Positions 51,401 through 64,000 are shown, numbered from the stretch's first letter. The stretch is 64,000 nt of DNA from Panagrolaimus kolymaensis (GCA_028622995.1 JAJQJQ010000042.1:682001-746000); one strand, 5' to 3'. Translations and numbers: made by a program. Notes: generated from the letters alone by a model not told the origin.

Positions 51401-54400
51401 TGCATTTATTGCATCACTAAACTCAAATCAGTCCATTGATGATTTTGTTTTTAGAAAAAACCCGTTAGTAAGCTTCGAGGTCCATCAAAATATAAATTTA
51501 GTATTTTATAAAAATAAAAAGCGGTCGAAATTCCTGCATTTATTGCATCTTTTAATACATCTCTCTCCTTTGATGAATTTGTTTTTAGAAAAAAACCCGT
51601 TAGTAAGCTTCGAGGTCCATCAAAATTTTAATTTAATATTTTGTAAAAAATAAAAAGCGGTCGAAATTCTTGCATTTATTGCATCACTAAACTCAAATCA
51701 GTCCTTTGATGATTTTGTTTTTAGAAAAAACCCGTTAGTAAGCTTCGAGGTCCATCAAAATATAAATTTAGTAATTTATAAAAATAAAAAGCGGTCGAAA
51801 TTCCTGCATTTATTGCATCTTTTAATACATCTCTCTCCTTTGATGAATTTGTTTTTAGAAAAAAACCCGTTAGTAAGCTTCGAGGTCCATCAAAATATAA
51901 ATTTAGTATTTTATAAAAATAAAAAGCGGTCGAAATTCCTGCATTTATTGCATCTTTTAATACATCTCTCTCCTTTGATGATTTTGTTTTTAGAAAAAAC
52001 CCGTTAGTAAGCTTCGAGGTCCATCAAAATATAAATTTAGTATTTTATAAAAATAAAAAGCGGTCGAAATTCCTGCATTTATTGCATCTTTTAATACATC
52101 TCTCTCCTTTGATGATTTTGTTTTTAGAAAAAAACCCGTTAGTAAGCTTCGAGGTCCATCAAAATATAAATTTAGTATTTTATAAAAATAAAAAGCGGTC
52201 GAAATTCCTGCATTTATTGCATCTTTTAATACATCTCTCTCCTTTGATGATTTTGTTTTTTGAAAAAAACCCGTTAGTAAGCTTCGAGGTCCATCAAAAT
52301 TTTAATTTAATATTTTGTAAAAAATAAAAAGCGGTCGAAATTCTTGCATTTATTGCATCACTAAACTCAAATCAGTCCTTTGATGATTTTGTTTTTAGAA
52401 AAAACCCGTTAGTAAGCTTCGAGGTCCATCAAAATATAAATTTAGTATTTTATAAAAATAAAAAGCGGTCGAAATTCCTGCATTTATTGCATCTTTTAAT
52501 ACATCTCTCTCCTTTGATGATTTTGTTTTTAGAAAAAAACCCGTTAGTAAGCTTCGAGGTCCATCAAAATATAAATTTAGTATTTTATAAAAATAAAAAG
52601 CGGTCGAAATTCCTGCATTTATTGCATCTTTTAATACATCTCTCTCCTTTGATGATTTTGTTTTTAGAAAAAAACCCGTTAGTAAGCTTCGAGGTCCATC
52701 AAAATTTTAATTTAATATTTTGTAAAAAATAAAAAGCGGTCGAAATTCTTGCATTTATTGCATCACTAAACTCAAATCAGTCCATTGATGATTTTGTTTT
52801 TAGAAAAAACCCGTTAGTAAGCTTCGAGGTCCATCAAAATATAAATTTAGTATTTTATAAAAATAAAAAGCGGTCGAAATTCCTGCATTTATTGCATCTT
52901 TTAATACATCTCTCTCCTTTGATGAATTTGTTTTTAGAAAAAAACCCGTTAGTAAGCTTCGAGGTCCATCAAAATTTTAATTTAATATTTTGTAAAAAAT
53001 AAAAAGCGGTCGAAATTCTTGCATTTATTGCATCACTAAACTCAAATCAGTCCTTTGATGATTTTGTTTTTAGAAAAAACCCGTTAGTAAGCTTCGAGGT
53101 CCATCAAAATATAAATTTAGTATTTTATAAAAATAAAAAGCGGTCGAAATTCCTGCATTTATTGCATCTTTTAATACATCTCTCTCCTTTGATGATTTTG
53201 TTTTTAGAAAAAAACCCGTTAGTAAGCTTCGAGGTCCATCAAAATATAAATTTAGTATTTTATAAAAATAAAAAGCGGTCGAAATTCCTGCATTTATTGC
53301 ATCTTTTAATACATCTCTCTCCTTTGATGATTTTGTTTTTAGAAAAAACCCGTTAGTAAGCTTCGAGGTCCATCAAAATATAAATTTAGTATTTTATAAA
53401 AATAAAAAGCGGTCGAAATTCCTGCATTTATTGCATCTTTTAATACATCTCTCTCCTTTGATGATTTTGTTTTTAGAAAAAAACCCGTTAGTAAGCTTCG
53501 AGGTCCATCAAAATTTTAATTTAATATTTTGTAAAAAATAAAAAGCGGTCGAAATTCTTGCATTTATTGCATCACTAAACTCAAATCAGTCCTTTGATGA
53601 TTTTGTTTTTAGAAAAAACCCGTTAGTAAGCTTCGAGGTCCATCAAAATATAAATTTAGTATTTTATAAAAATAAAAAGCGGTCGAAATTCCTGCATTTA
53701 TTGCATCTTTTAATACATCTCTCTCCTTTGATGATTTTGTTTTTAGAAAAAAACCCGTTAGTAAGCTTCGAGGTCCATCAAAATATAAATTTAGTATTTT
53801 ATAAAAATAAAAAGCGGTCGAAATTCCTGCATTTATTGCATCTTTTAATACATCTCTCTCCTTTGATGATTTTGTTTTTAGAAAAAAACCCGTTAGTAAG
53901 CTTCGAGGTCCATCAAAATATAAATTTAGTATTTTATAAAAATAAAAAGCGGTCGAAATTCCTGCATTTATTGCATCTTTTAATACATCTCTCTCCTTTG
54001 ATGATTTTGTTTTTAGAAAAAAACCCGTTAGTAAGCTTCGAGGTCCATCAAAATTTTAATTTAATATTTTGTAAAAAATAAAAAGCGGTCGAAATTCTTG
54101 CATTTATTGCATCACTAAACTCAAATCAGTCCATTGATGATTTTGTTTTTAGAAAAAACCCGTTAGTAAGCTTCGAGGTCCATCAAAATATAAATTTAGT
54201 ATTTTATAAAAATAAAAAGCGGTCGAAATTCCTGCATTTATTGCATCTTTTAATACATCTCTCTCCTTTGATGAATTTGTTTTTAGAAAAAAACCCGTTA
54301 GTAAGCTTCGAGGTCCATCAAAATTTTAATTTAATATTTTGTAAAAAATAAAAAGCGGTCGAAATTCTTGCATTTATTGCATCACTAAACTCAAATCAGT
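48030..54400 (+). repeat. B HOR zone, mainly 270/405/540-bp repeats
   Basis: The pattern is one B2 unit with only six A in the A-run (often with cagtcctttgatg), then zero to two or more plain B1 units, then one B1' unit with attttaattt and gtaaaaaataaaa. Equivalent B1 positions at 48168, 48573, 48978, 49653, 50193, 51138, 51813, 52082, 52487, 53162 and 53701 are spaced by multiples of 135, with one base lost in two intervals. The extra base in B1' and the missing A in B2 compensate, so the HindIII spacing stays at 135. Private changes are rare (for example ataatttg near 48801, gtaatttat near 51771, tttttgaaaa near 52258). Confidence 0.85.
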
Positions 54401-57400
54401 CCATTGATGATTTTGTTTTTAGAAAAAAACCGGTTAGTAAGCTTCGAGGTCCATCAAAATATAAATTTAGTATTTTATAAAAATAAAAAGCGGTCGAAAT
54501 TCCTGCATTTATTGCATCTTTTAATACATCTCTCTCCTTTGATGATTTTGTTTTTAGAAAAAAACCCGTTAGTAAGCTTCGAGGTCCATCAAAATTTTAA
54601 TTTAATATTTTGTAAAAAATAAAAAGCGGTCGAAATTCTTGCATTTATTGCATCACTAAACTCAAATCAGTCTATTGATGATTTTGTTTTTAGAAAAAAA
54701 CCCGTTAGTAAGCTTCGAGGTCCATCAAAATATAAATTTAGTATTTTATAAAAATAAAAAGCGGTCGAAATTCCTGCATTTATTGCATCTTTTAATACAT
54801 CTCTCTCCTTTGATGAATTTGTTTTTAGAAAAAAACCCGTTAGTAAGCTTCGAGGTCCATCAAAATTTTAATTTAATATTTTGTAAAAAATAAAAAGCGG
54901 TCGAAATTCTTGCATTTATTGCATCACTAAACTCAAATCAGTCCATTGATGATTTTGTTTTTAGAAAAAAACCGGTTAGTAAGCTTCGAGGTCCATCAAA
55001 ATATAAATTTAGTATTTTATAAAAATAAAAAGCGGTCGAAATTCCTGCATTTATTGCATCTTTTAATACATCTCTCTCCTTTGATGATTTTGTTTTTAGA
55101 AAAAAAACCGTTAGTAAGCTTCGAGGTCCATCAAAATATAAATTTAGTATTTTATAAAAATAAAAAGCGGTCGAAATTCCTGCATTTATTGCATCTTTTA
55201 ATACATCTCTCTCCTTTGATGATTTTGTTTTTAGAAAAAAACCCGTTAGTAAGCTTCGAGGTCCATCAAAATATAAATTTAGTATTTTATAAAAATAAAA
55301 AGCGGTCGAAATTCCTGCATTTATTGCATCTTTTAATACATCTCTCTCCTTTGATGAATTTGTTTTTAGAAAAAAACCCGTTAGTAAGCTTCGAGGTCCA
55401 TCAAAATTTTAATTTAATATTTTGTAAAAAATAAAAAGCGGTCGAAATTCTTGCATTTATTGCATCACTAAACTCAAATCAGTCCATTGATGATTTTGTT
55501 TTTAGAAAAAAACCGGTTAGTAAGCTTCGAGGTCCATCAAAATATAAATTTAGTATTTTATAAAAATAAAAAGCGGTCGAAATTCCTGCATTTATTGCAT
55601 CTTTTAATACATCTCTCTCCTTTGATGATTTTGTTTTTAGAAAAAAACCAGTTAGTAAGCTTCGAGGTCCATCAAAATATAAATTTAGTATTTTATAAAA
55701 ATAAAAAGCGGTCGAAATTCCTGCATTTATTGCATCTTTTAATACTTCTCTCTCCTTTGATGATTTTGTTTTTAGAAAAAAACCCGTTAGTAAGCTTCGA
55801 GGTCCATCAAAATATAAATTTAGTATTTTATAAAAATAAAAAGCGGTCGAAATTCCTGCATTTATTGCATCTTTTAATACATCTCTCTCCTTTGATGAAT
55901 TTGTTTTTAGAAAAAAACCCGTTAGTAAGCTTCGAGGTCCATCAAAATTTTAATTTAATATTTTGTAAAAAATAAAAAGCGGTCGAAATTCTTGCATTTA
56001 TTGCATCACTAAACTCAAATCAGTCCATTGATGATTTTGTTTTTAGAAAAAAACCCGTTAGTAAGCTTCGAGGTCCATCAAAATATAAATTTAGTATTTT
56101 ATAAAAATAAAAAGCGGTCGAAATTCCTGCATTTATTGCATCTTTTAATACATCTCTCTCCTTTGATGATTTTGTTTTTAGAAAAAAACCCGTTAGTAAG
56201 CTTCGAGGTCCATCAAAATATAAATTTAGTATTTTATAAAAATAAAAAGCGGTCGAAATTCCTGCATTTATTGCATCTTTTAATACATCTCTCTCCTTTG
56301 ATGAATTTGTTTTTAGAAAAAAACCCGTTAGTAAGCTTCGAGGTCCATCAAAATTTTAATTTAATATTTTGTAAAAAATAAAAAGCGGTCGAAATTCTTG
56401 CATTTATTGCATCACTAAACTCAAATCAGTCCATTGATGATTTTGTTTTTAGAAAAAAACCCGTTAGTAAGCTTCGAGGTCCATCAAAATATAAATTTAG
56501 TATTTTATAAAAATAAAAAGCGGTCGAAATTCCTGCATTTATTGCATCTTTTAATACATCTCTCTCCTTTGATGATTTTGTTTTTAGAAAAAAACCCGTT
56601 AGTAAGCTTCGAGGTCCATCAAAATATAAATTTAGTATTTTATAAAAATAAAAAGCGGTCGAAATTCCTGCATTTATTGCATCTTTTAATACATCTCTCT
56701 CCTTTGATGATTTTGTTTTTAGAAAAAAACCCGTTAGTAAGCTTCGAGGTCCATCAAAATATAAATTTAGTATTTTATAAAAATAAAAAGCGGTCGAAAT
56801 TCCTGCATTTATTGCATCTTTTAATACATCTCTCTCCTTTGATGAATTTGTTTTTAGAAAAAAACCCGTTAGTAAGCTTCGAGGTCCATCAAAATTTTAA
56901 TTTAATATTTTGTAAAAAATAAAAAGCGGTCGAAATTCTTGCATTTATTGCATCACTAAACTCAAATCAGTCCATTGATGATTTTGTTTTTAGAAAAAAA
57001 CCCGTTAGTAAGCTTCGAGGTCCATCAAAATATAAATTTAGTATTTTATAAAAATAAAAAGCGGTCGAAATTCCTGCATTTATTGCATCTTTTAATACAT
57101 CTCTCTCCTTTGATGAATTTGTTTTTAGAAAAAAACCCGTTAGTAAGCTTCGAGGTCCATCAAAATTTTAATTTAATATTTTGTAAAAAATAAAAAGCGG
57201 TCGAAATTCTTGCATTTATTGCATCACTAAACTCAAATCAGTCCATTGATGATTTTGTTTTTAGAAAAAAACCCGTTAGTAAGCTTCGAGGTCCATCAAA
57301 ATATAAATTTAGTATTTTATAAAAATAAAAAGCGGTCGAAATTCCTGCATTTATTGCATCTTTTAATACATCTCTCTCCTTTGATGATTTTGTTTTTAGA

Positions 57401-60400
57401 AAAAAACCCGTTAGTAAGCTTCGAGGTCCATCAAAATATAAATTTAGTATTTTATAAAAATAAAAAGCGGTCGAAATTCCTGCATTTATAGCATCTTTTA
57501 ATACATCTCTCTCCTTTGATGAATTTGTTTTTAGAAAAAAACCCGTTAGTAAGCTTCGAGGTCCATCAAAATTTTAATTTAATATTTTGTAAAAAATAAA
57601 AAGCGGTCGAAATTCTTGCATTTATTGCATCACTAAACTCAAATCAGTCCATTGATGATTTTGTTTTTAGAAAAAAACCCGTTAGTAAGCTTCGAGGTCC
57701 ATCAAAATATAAATTTAGTATTTTATAAAAATAAAAAGCGGTCGAAATTCCTGCATTTATTGCATCTTTTAATACATCTCTCTCCTTTGATGAATTTGTT
57801 TTTAGAAAAAAACCCGTTAGTAAGCTTCGAGGTCCATCAAAATTTTAATTTAATATTTTGTAAAAAATAAAAAGCGGTCGAAATTCTTGCATTTATTGCA
57901 TCACTAAACTCAAATCAGTCCATTGATGATTTTGTTTTTAGAAAAAAACCCGTTAGTAAGCTTCGAGGTCCATCAAAATATAAATTTAGTATTTTATAAA
58001 AATAAAAAGCGGTCGAAATTCCTGCATTTATTGCATCTTTTAATACATCTCTCTCCTTTGATGATTTTGTTTTTAGAAAAAAACCCGTTAGTAAGCTTCG
58101 AGGTCCATCAAAATATAAATTTAGTATTTTATAAAAATAAAAAGCGGTCGAAATTCCTGCATTTATTGCATCTTTTAATACATCTCTCTCCTTTGATGAT
58201 TTTGTTTTTAGAAAAAAACCCGTTAGTAAGCTTCGAGGTCCATCAAAATATAAATTTAGTATTTTATAAAAATAAAAAGCGGTCGAAATTCCTGCATTTA
58301 TTGCATCTTTTAATACATCTCTCTCCTTTGATGATTTTGTTTTTAGAAAAAAACCCGTTAGTAAGCTTCGAGGTCCATCAAAATATAAATTTAGTATTTT
58401 ATAAAAATAAAAAGCGGTCGAAATTCCTGCATTTATTGCATCTTTTAATACATCTCTCTCCTTTGATGAATTTGTTTTTAGAAAAAAACCCGTTAGTAAG
58501 CTTCGAGGTCCATCAAAATTTTAATTTAATTTTTTGTAAAAAATAAAAAGCGGTCGAAATTCTTGCATTTATTGCATCACTAAACTCAAATCAGTCCATT
58601 GATGATTTTGTTTTTAGAAAAAAACCCGTTAGTAAGCTTCGAGGTCCATCAAAATATAAATTTAGTATTTTATAAAAATAAAAAGCGGTCGAAATTCCTG
58701 CATTTATTGCATCTTTTAATACATCTCTCTCCTTTGATGAATTTGTTTTTAGAAAAAAACCCGTTAGTAAGCTTCGAGGTCCATCAAAATTTTAATTTAA
58801 TATTTTGTAAAAAATAAAAAGCGGTCGAAATTCTTGCATTTATTGCATCACTAAACTCAAATCAGTCCATTGATGATTTTGTTTTTAGAAAAAAACCGGT
58901 TAGTAAGCTTCGAGGTCCATCAAAATATAAATTTAGTATTTTATAAAAATAAAAAGCGGTCGAAATTCCTGCATTTATTGCATCTTTTAATACATCTCTC
59001 TCCTTTGATGAATTTGTTTTTAGAAAAAAACCCGTTAGTAAGCTTCGAGGTCCATCAAAATTTTAATTTAATATTTTGTAAAAAATAAAAAGCGGTCGAA
59101 ATTCTTGCATTTATTGCATCACTAAACTCAAATCAGTTCATTGATGATTTTGTTTTTAGAAAAAAACCGGTTAGTAAGCTTCGAGGTCCATCAAAATATA
59201 AATTTAGTATTTTATAAAAATAAAAAGCGGTCGAAATTCCTGCATTTATTGCATCTTTTAATACATCTCTCTCCTTTGATGATTTTGTTTTTAGAAAAAA
59301 ACCCGTTAGTAAGCTTCGAGGTCCATCAAAATATAAATTTAGTATTTTATAAAAATAAAAAGCGGTCGAAATTCCTGCATTTATTGCATCTTTTAATACA
59401 TCTCTCTCCTTTGATGAATTTGTTTTTAGAAAAAAACCCGTTAGTAAGCTTCGAGGTCCATCAAAATTTTAATTTAATATTTTGTAAAAAATAAAAAGCG
59501 GTCGAAATTCTTGCATTTATTGCATCACTAAACTCAAATCAGTCCATTGATGATTTTGTTTTTAGAAAAAAACCCGTTAGTAAGCTTCGAGGTCCATCAA
59601 AATATAAATTTAGTATTTTATAAAAATAAAAAGCGGTCGAAATTCCTGCATTTATTGCATCTTTTAATACATCTCTCTCCTTTGATGAATTTGTTTTTAG
59701 AAAAAAACCCGTTAGTAAGCTTCGAGGTCCATCAAAATTTTAATTTAATATTTTGTAAAAAATAAAAAGCGGTCGAAATTCTTGCATTTATTGCATCACT
59801 AAACTCAAATCAGTCCATTGATGATTTTGTTTTTAGAAAAAAACCGGTTAGTAAGCTTCGAGGTCCATCAAAATATAAATTTAGTATTTTATAAAAATAA
59901 AAAGCGGTCGAAATTCCTGCATTTATTGCATCTTTTAATACATCTCTCTCCTTTGATGATTTTGTTTTTAGAAAAAAACAGGTTAGTAAGCTTCGAGGTC
60001 CATCAAAATATAAATTTAGTATTTTATAAAAATAAAAAGCGGTCGAAATTCCTGCATTTATTGCATCTTTTAATACATCTCTCTCCTTTGATGATTTTGT
60101 TTTTAGAAAAAAACAGGTTAGTAAGCTTCGAGGTCCATCAAAATATAAATTTAGTATTTTATAAAAATAAAAAGCGGTCGAAATTCCTGCATTTATTGCA
60201 TCTTTTAATACATCTCTCTCCTTTGATGAATTTGTTTTTAGAAAAAAACCCGTTAGTAAGCTTCGAGGTCCATCAAAATTTTAATTTAATATTTTGTAAA
60301 AAATAAAAAGCGGTCGAAATTCTTGCATTTATTGCATCACTAAACTCAAATCAGTCCATTGATGATTTTGTTTTTAGAAAAAAACCGGTTAGTAAGCTTC

Positions 60401-63333
60401 GAGGTCCATCAAAATATAAATTTAGTATTTTATAAAAATAAAAAGCGGTCGAAATTCCTGCATTTATTGCATCTTTTAATACATCTCTCTCCTTTGATGA
60501 ATTTGTTTTTAGAAAAAAACCCGTTAGTAAGCTTCGAGGTCCATCAAAATTTTAATTTAATATTTTGTAAAAAATAAAAAGCGGTCGAAATTCTTGCATT
60601 TATTGCATCACTAAACTCAAATCAGTCCATTGATGATTTTGTTTTTAGAAAAAAACCGGTTAGTAAGCTTCGAGGTCCATCAAAATATAAATTTAGTATT
60701 TTATAAAAATAAAAAGCGGTCGAAATTCCTGCATTTATTGCATCTTTTAATACATCTCTCTCCTTTGATGATTTTGTTTTTAGAAAAAAACCCGTTAGTA
60801 AGCTTCGAGGTCCATCAAAATATAAATTTAGTATTTTATAAAAATAAAAAGCGGTCGAAATTCCTGCATTTATTGCATCTTTTAATACATCTCTCTCCTT
60901 TGATGAATTTGTTTTTAGAAAAAAACCCGTTAGTAAGCTTCGAGGTCCATCAAAATTTTAATTTAATATTTTGTAAAAAATAAAAAGCGGTCGAAATTCT
61001 TGCATTTATTGCATAACTAAACTCAAATCAGTCCATTGATGATTTTGTTTTTAGAAAAAAACCGGTTAGTAAGCTTCGAGGTCCATCAAAATATAAATTT
61101 AGTATTTTATAAAAATAAAAAGCGGTCGAAATTCCTGCATTTATTGCATCTTTTAATACATCTCTCTCCTTTGATGATTTTGTTTTTAGAAAAAAACCCG
61201 TTAGTAAGCTTCGAGGTCCATCAAAATATAAATTTAGTATTTTATAAAAATAAAAAGCGGTCGAAATTCCTGCATTTATTGCATCACTAAACTCAAATCA
61301 GTCCATTGATGATTTTGTTTTTAGAAAAAAACCCGTTAGTAAGCTTCGAGGTCCATCAAAATATAAATTTAGTATTTTATAAAAATAAAAAGCGGTCGAA
61401 ATTCTTGCATTTATTGCATCTTTTAATACATCTCTCTCCTTTGATGAATTTGTTTTTAGAAAAAAACCCGTTAGTAAGCTTCGAGGTCCATCAAAATTTT
61501 AATTTAATATTTTGTAAAAAATAAAAAGCGGTCGAAATTCTTGCATTTATTGCATCACTAAACTCAAATCAGTCCATTGATGATTTTGTTTTTAGAAAAA
61601 AACCGGTTAGTAAGCTTCGAGGTCCATCAAAATATAAATTTAGTATTTTATAAAAATAAAAAGCGGTCGAAATTCCTGCATTTATTGCATCTTTTAATAC
61701 ATCTCTCTCCTTTGATGATTTTGTTTTTAGAAAAAAACCCGTTAGTAAGCTTCGAGGTCCATCAAAATATAAATTTAGTATTTTATAAAAATAAAAAGCG
61801 GTCGAAATTCCTGCATTTATTGCATCTTTTAATACATCTCTCTCCTTTGATGATTTTGTTTTTAGAAAAAAACCCGTTAGTAAGCTTCGAGGTCCATCAA
61901 AATATAAATTTAGTATTTTATAAAAATAAAAAGCGGTCGAAATTCCTGCATTTATTGCATCTTTTAATACATCTCTCTCCTTTGATGATTTTGTTTTTAG
62001 AAAAAAACCGGTTAGTAAGCTTCGAGGTCCATCAAAATATAAATTTAGTATTTTATAAAAATAAAAAGCGGTCGAAATTCCTGCATTTATTGCATCTTTT
62101 AATACATCTCTCTCCTTTGATGATTTTGTTTTTAGAAAAAAACCGGTTAGTAAGCTTCGAGGTCCATCAAAATATAAATTTAGTATTTTATAAAAATAAA
62201 AAGCGGTCGAAATTCCTGCATTTATTGCATCTTTTAATACATCTCTCTCCTTTGATGAATTTGTTTTTAGAAAAAAACCCGTTAGTAAGCTTCGAGGTCC
62301 ATCAAAATTTTAATTTAATATTTTGTAAAAAATAAAAAGCGGTCGAAATTCTTGCATTTATTGCATCACTAAACTCAAATCAGTCCATTGATGATTTTGT
62401 TTTTAGAAAAAAACCCGTTAGTAAGCTTCGAGGTCCATCAAAATATAAATTTAGTATTTTATAAAAATAAAAAGCGGTCGAAATTCCTGCATTTATTGCA
62501 TCTTTTAATACATCTCTCTCCTTTGATGATTTTGTTTTTAGAAAAAAACCGGTTAGTAAGCTTCGAGGTCCATCAAAATATAAATTTAGTATTTTATAAA
62601 AATAAAAAGCGGTCGAAATTCCTGCATTTATTGCATCTTTTAATACATCTCTCTCCTTTGATGATTTTGTTTTTAGAAAAAAACCGGTTAGTAAGCTTCG
62701 AGGTCCATCAAAATATAAATTTAGTATTTTATAAAAATAAAAAGCGGTCGAAATTCCTGCATTTATTGCATCTTTTAATACATCTCTCTCCTTTGATGAT
62801 TTTGTTTTTAGAAAAAAACAGGTTAGTAAGCTTCGAGGTCCATCAAAATATAAATTTAGTATTTTATAAAAATAAAAAGCGGTCGAAATTCCTGCATTTA
62901 TTGCATCTTTTAATACATCTCTCTCCTTTGATGATTTTGTTTTTAGAAAAAAACCGGTTAGTAAGCTTCGAGGTCCATCAAAATATAAATTTAGTATTTT
63001 ATAAAAATAAAAAGCGGTCGAAATTCCTGCATTTATTGCATCTTTTAATACATCTCTCTCCTTTGATGATTTTGTTTTTAGAAAAAAACCCGTTAGTAAG
63101 CTTCGAGGTCCATCAAAATATAAATTTAGTATTTTATAAAAATAAAAAGCGGTCGAAATTCCTGCATTTATTGCATCTTTTAATACATCTCCCTCCTTTG
63201 ATGAATTTGTTTTTAGAAAAAAACCCGTTAGTAAGCTTCGAGGTCCATCAAAATTTTAATTTAATATTTTGTAAAAAATAAAAAGCGGTCGAAATTCTTG
63301 CATTTATTGCATCACTAAACTCAAATCAGTCCA
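54400..63333 (+). repeat. B HOR zone B2-(B1)n-B1' with 271 + 135n bp period
   Basis: Each HOR starts with a B2 unit with seven A, has n plain 135-bp B1 units and ends with a 136-bp B1' unit (gatgaatttg, attttaattt, gtaaaaaataaaa). Equivalent B2 positions at 54404, 54675, 54946, 55487, 56028, 56434, 56975, 57246, 57652, 57923, 58599, 58870, 59141, 59547, 59818, 60359, 60630, 61036, 61306, 61577, 62388 and 63334 give n = 0,0,2,2,1,2,0,1,0,3,0,0,1,0,2,0,1, one irregular HOR of 270 bp lacking B1', then 0,4,5. The spacing fits 271 + 135n exactly in every regular case. Confidence 0.9.
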
Positions 63334-64000
63334 TTGATGATTTTGTTTTTAGAAAAAAACCCGTTAGTAAGCTTCGAGGTCCATCAAAATATAAATTTAG
63401 TATTTTATAAAAATAAAAAGCGGTCGAAATTCCTGCATTTATTGCATCTTTTAATACATCTCTCTCCTTTGATGATTTTTTTTTTAGAAAAAAACCGGTT
63501 AGTAAGCTTCGAGGTCCATCAAAATATAAATTTAGTATTTTATAAAAATAAAAAGCGGTCGAAATTCCTGCATTTATTGCATCTTTTAATACATCTCTCT
63601 CCTTTGATGATTTTTTTTTTAGAAAAAAACCCGTTAGTAAGCTTCGAGGTCCATCAAAATATAAATTTAGTATTTTATAAAAATAAAAAGCGGTCGAAAT
63701 TCCTGCATTTATTGCATCTTTTAATACATCTCTCTCCTTTGATGATTTTGTTTTTAGAAAAAAACCGGTTAGTAAGCTTCGAGGTCCATCAAAATATAAA
63801 TTTAGTATTTTATAAAAATAAAAAGCGGTCGAAATTCCTGCATTTATTGCATCTTTTAATACATCTCTCTCCTTTGATGATTTTGTTTTTAGAAAAAAAC
63901 CCGTTAGTAAGCTTCGAGGTCCATCAAAATATAAATTTAGTATTTTATAAAAATAAAAAGCGGTCGAAATTCCTGCATTTATTGCATCTTTTAATACATC
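63334..64000 (+). repeat. Last HOR, cut by the window end
   Basis: A B2 unit is followed by at least four plain B1 units with no B1' before the end, so n is at least four here. Two successive units have gatttttttttttag in place of gattttgtttttag (near 63474 and 63609), a shared g-to-t change 135 bp apart that shows duplication of a single monomer. Confidence 0.85.
63774..63908 (+). repeat. Reference monomer of family B, anatomy
   Basis: One 135-bp B1 unit. HindIII site aagctt is at 63774-63779, followed by cgaggtccatc, then atataaatttagtatttt and an A-rich stretch. The aaaagcggtcgaaatt core is at 63821-63836, the tgcatttattgc stretch at 63839-63850, and the B1 tag at 63852-63872. After this come gatgattttgtttttag, an A7 run and cccgttag. 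Four CpGs per unit (ttcga, gcgg, gtcga, ccgtt) are kept in most copies. Because 135 is exactly 45 codons, a frame free of stops in one unit stays open across a run of identical units. Confidence 0.92.

Larger units (their letters stand above)
35183..64000 (+). repeat. Satellite family B array (135/136-bp monomer, about 210 copies)
   Basis: The motif gtaagcttcgagg recurs every 134-136 bp in one orientation to the window end, for example aagctt at 35241, 35377, 35513, 35648, 35919, 36054 and 36189, and at 63369, 63504, 63774 and 63909. One copy is mutated to aatctt (35784). Two tag types exist: B1 (cttttaatacatctctctcc) and B2 (cactaaactcaaatcagtcc). Three tail types follow the gtccatcaaaa core: atataaatttag (135 bp), attttaatttaat with gtaaaaaataaaa (136 bp), and atttaaatttaat. 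B is a diverged relative of A with the same tract order. No inserted element, inversion or unique sequence was seen. Confidence 0.97.

Noticed and set aside
63774..63831. CENP-B box in family B (ttcg motifs near the HindIII site and, on the minus strand, near gcggtcgaaa)
   Set aside because: Both have TTCG, but the required A and CGGG positions of the consensus do not match. The family A dyad does not match either.
1..64000. CRISPR array
   Set aside because: Repeats are 135-136 bp, directly adjacent and nearly identical over their whole length, with no unique spacers and no cas genes.
1..64000. Mobile elements, tRNA, rRNA or other RNA genes
   Set aside because: Every stretch read can be assigned to an A or B monomer. 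I saw no terminal repeats, target-site duplications, coding domains or tRNA-like folds.

Overview
This window contains no gene that I can support. It is 64 kb of uninterrupted tandem satellite DNA, AT-rich (about 26% G+C counted on one family A monomer, about 28% on one family B monomer), with every monomer head to tail in the same orientation. Array size, higher-order repeat (HOR) organisation and the absence of coding sequence point to a eukaryotic constitutive-heterochromatin block (centromeric, pericentromeric or subtelomeric). The species cannot be named from the sequence: I do not recognise either monomer, and no transposon, gene or RNA gene is present to anchor it.

Layout. Positions 1 to about 35182 are satellite family A: about 258 monomers of 136 bp (135 in some, 130 in three deleted copies), each with a GC-richer core around catcga-ga-tcgatg, a T-run/A-run block and two A/T tracts. 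Two main monomer types, A1 (tag tattactcaactctcc) and A2 (tag tatttaaatttctcc), often alternate as 272-bp dimers. On top of that, blocks of 3 to 4.5 kb are duplicated at offsets of about 8155, 5300 and 5845 bp. At 35160-35185 the array switches, in monomer register, to family B, which runs to the end of the window: about 210 monomers of 135 or 136 bp, most with one HindIII site (aagctt). Family B has types B1 (tag cttttaatacatctctctcc) and B2 (tag cactaaactcaaatcagtcc). From 35 to 42.5 kb the B types lie in blocks. From 42.5 kb on they form HORs in which a B2 unit and a B1' unit (the version with a gtaaaaaataaaa tail) bracket a variable number of plain 135-bp B1 units.

A and B are diverged relatives: same unit length, same order of tracts, and 17 of 23 bases identical over the stretch around the type tag (A1 against B1). 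The open reading frames in the B half follow from the 135-bp period being exactly 45 codons. They are described as a property of the repeat, not as genes. The most interesting aspects are the in-register A/B junction, the accordion-like HOR with fixed ends and variable middle, the conserved interrupted dyad in A with an amplified 6-bp deletion that makes it a perfect palindrome, and sequence variants shared by the two far ends of the A array. Offsets were obtained by hand from diagnostic variants. Block boundaries are uncertain by about one monomer.
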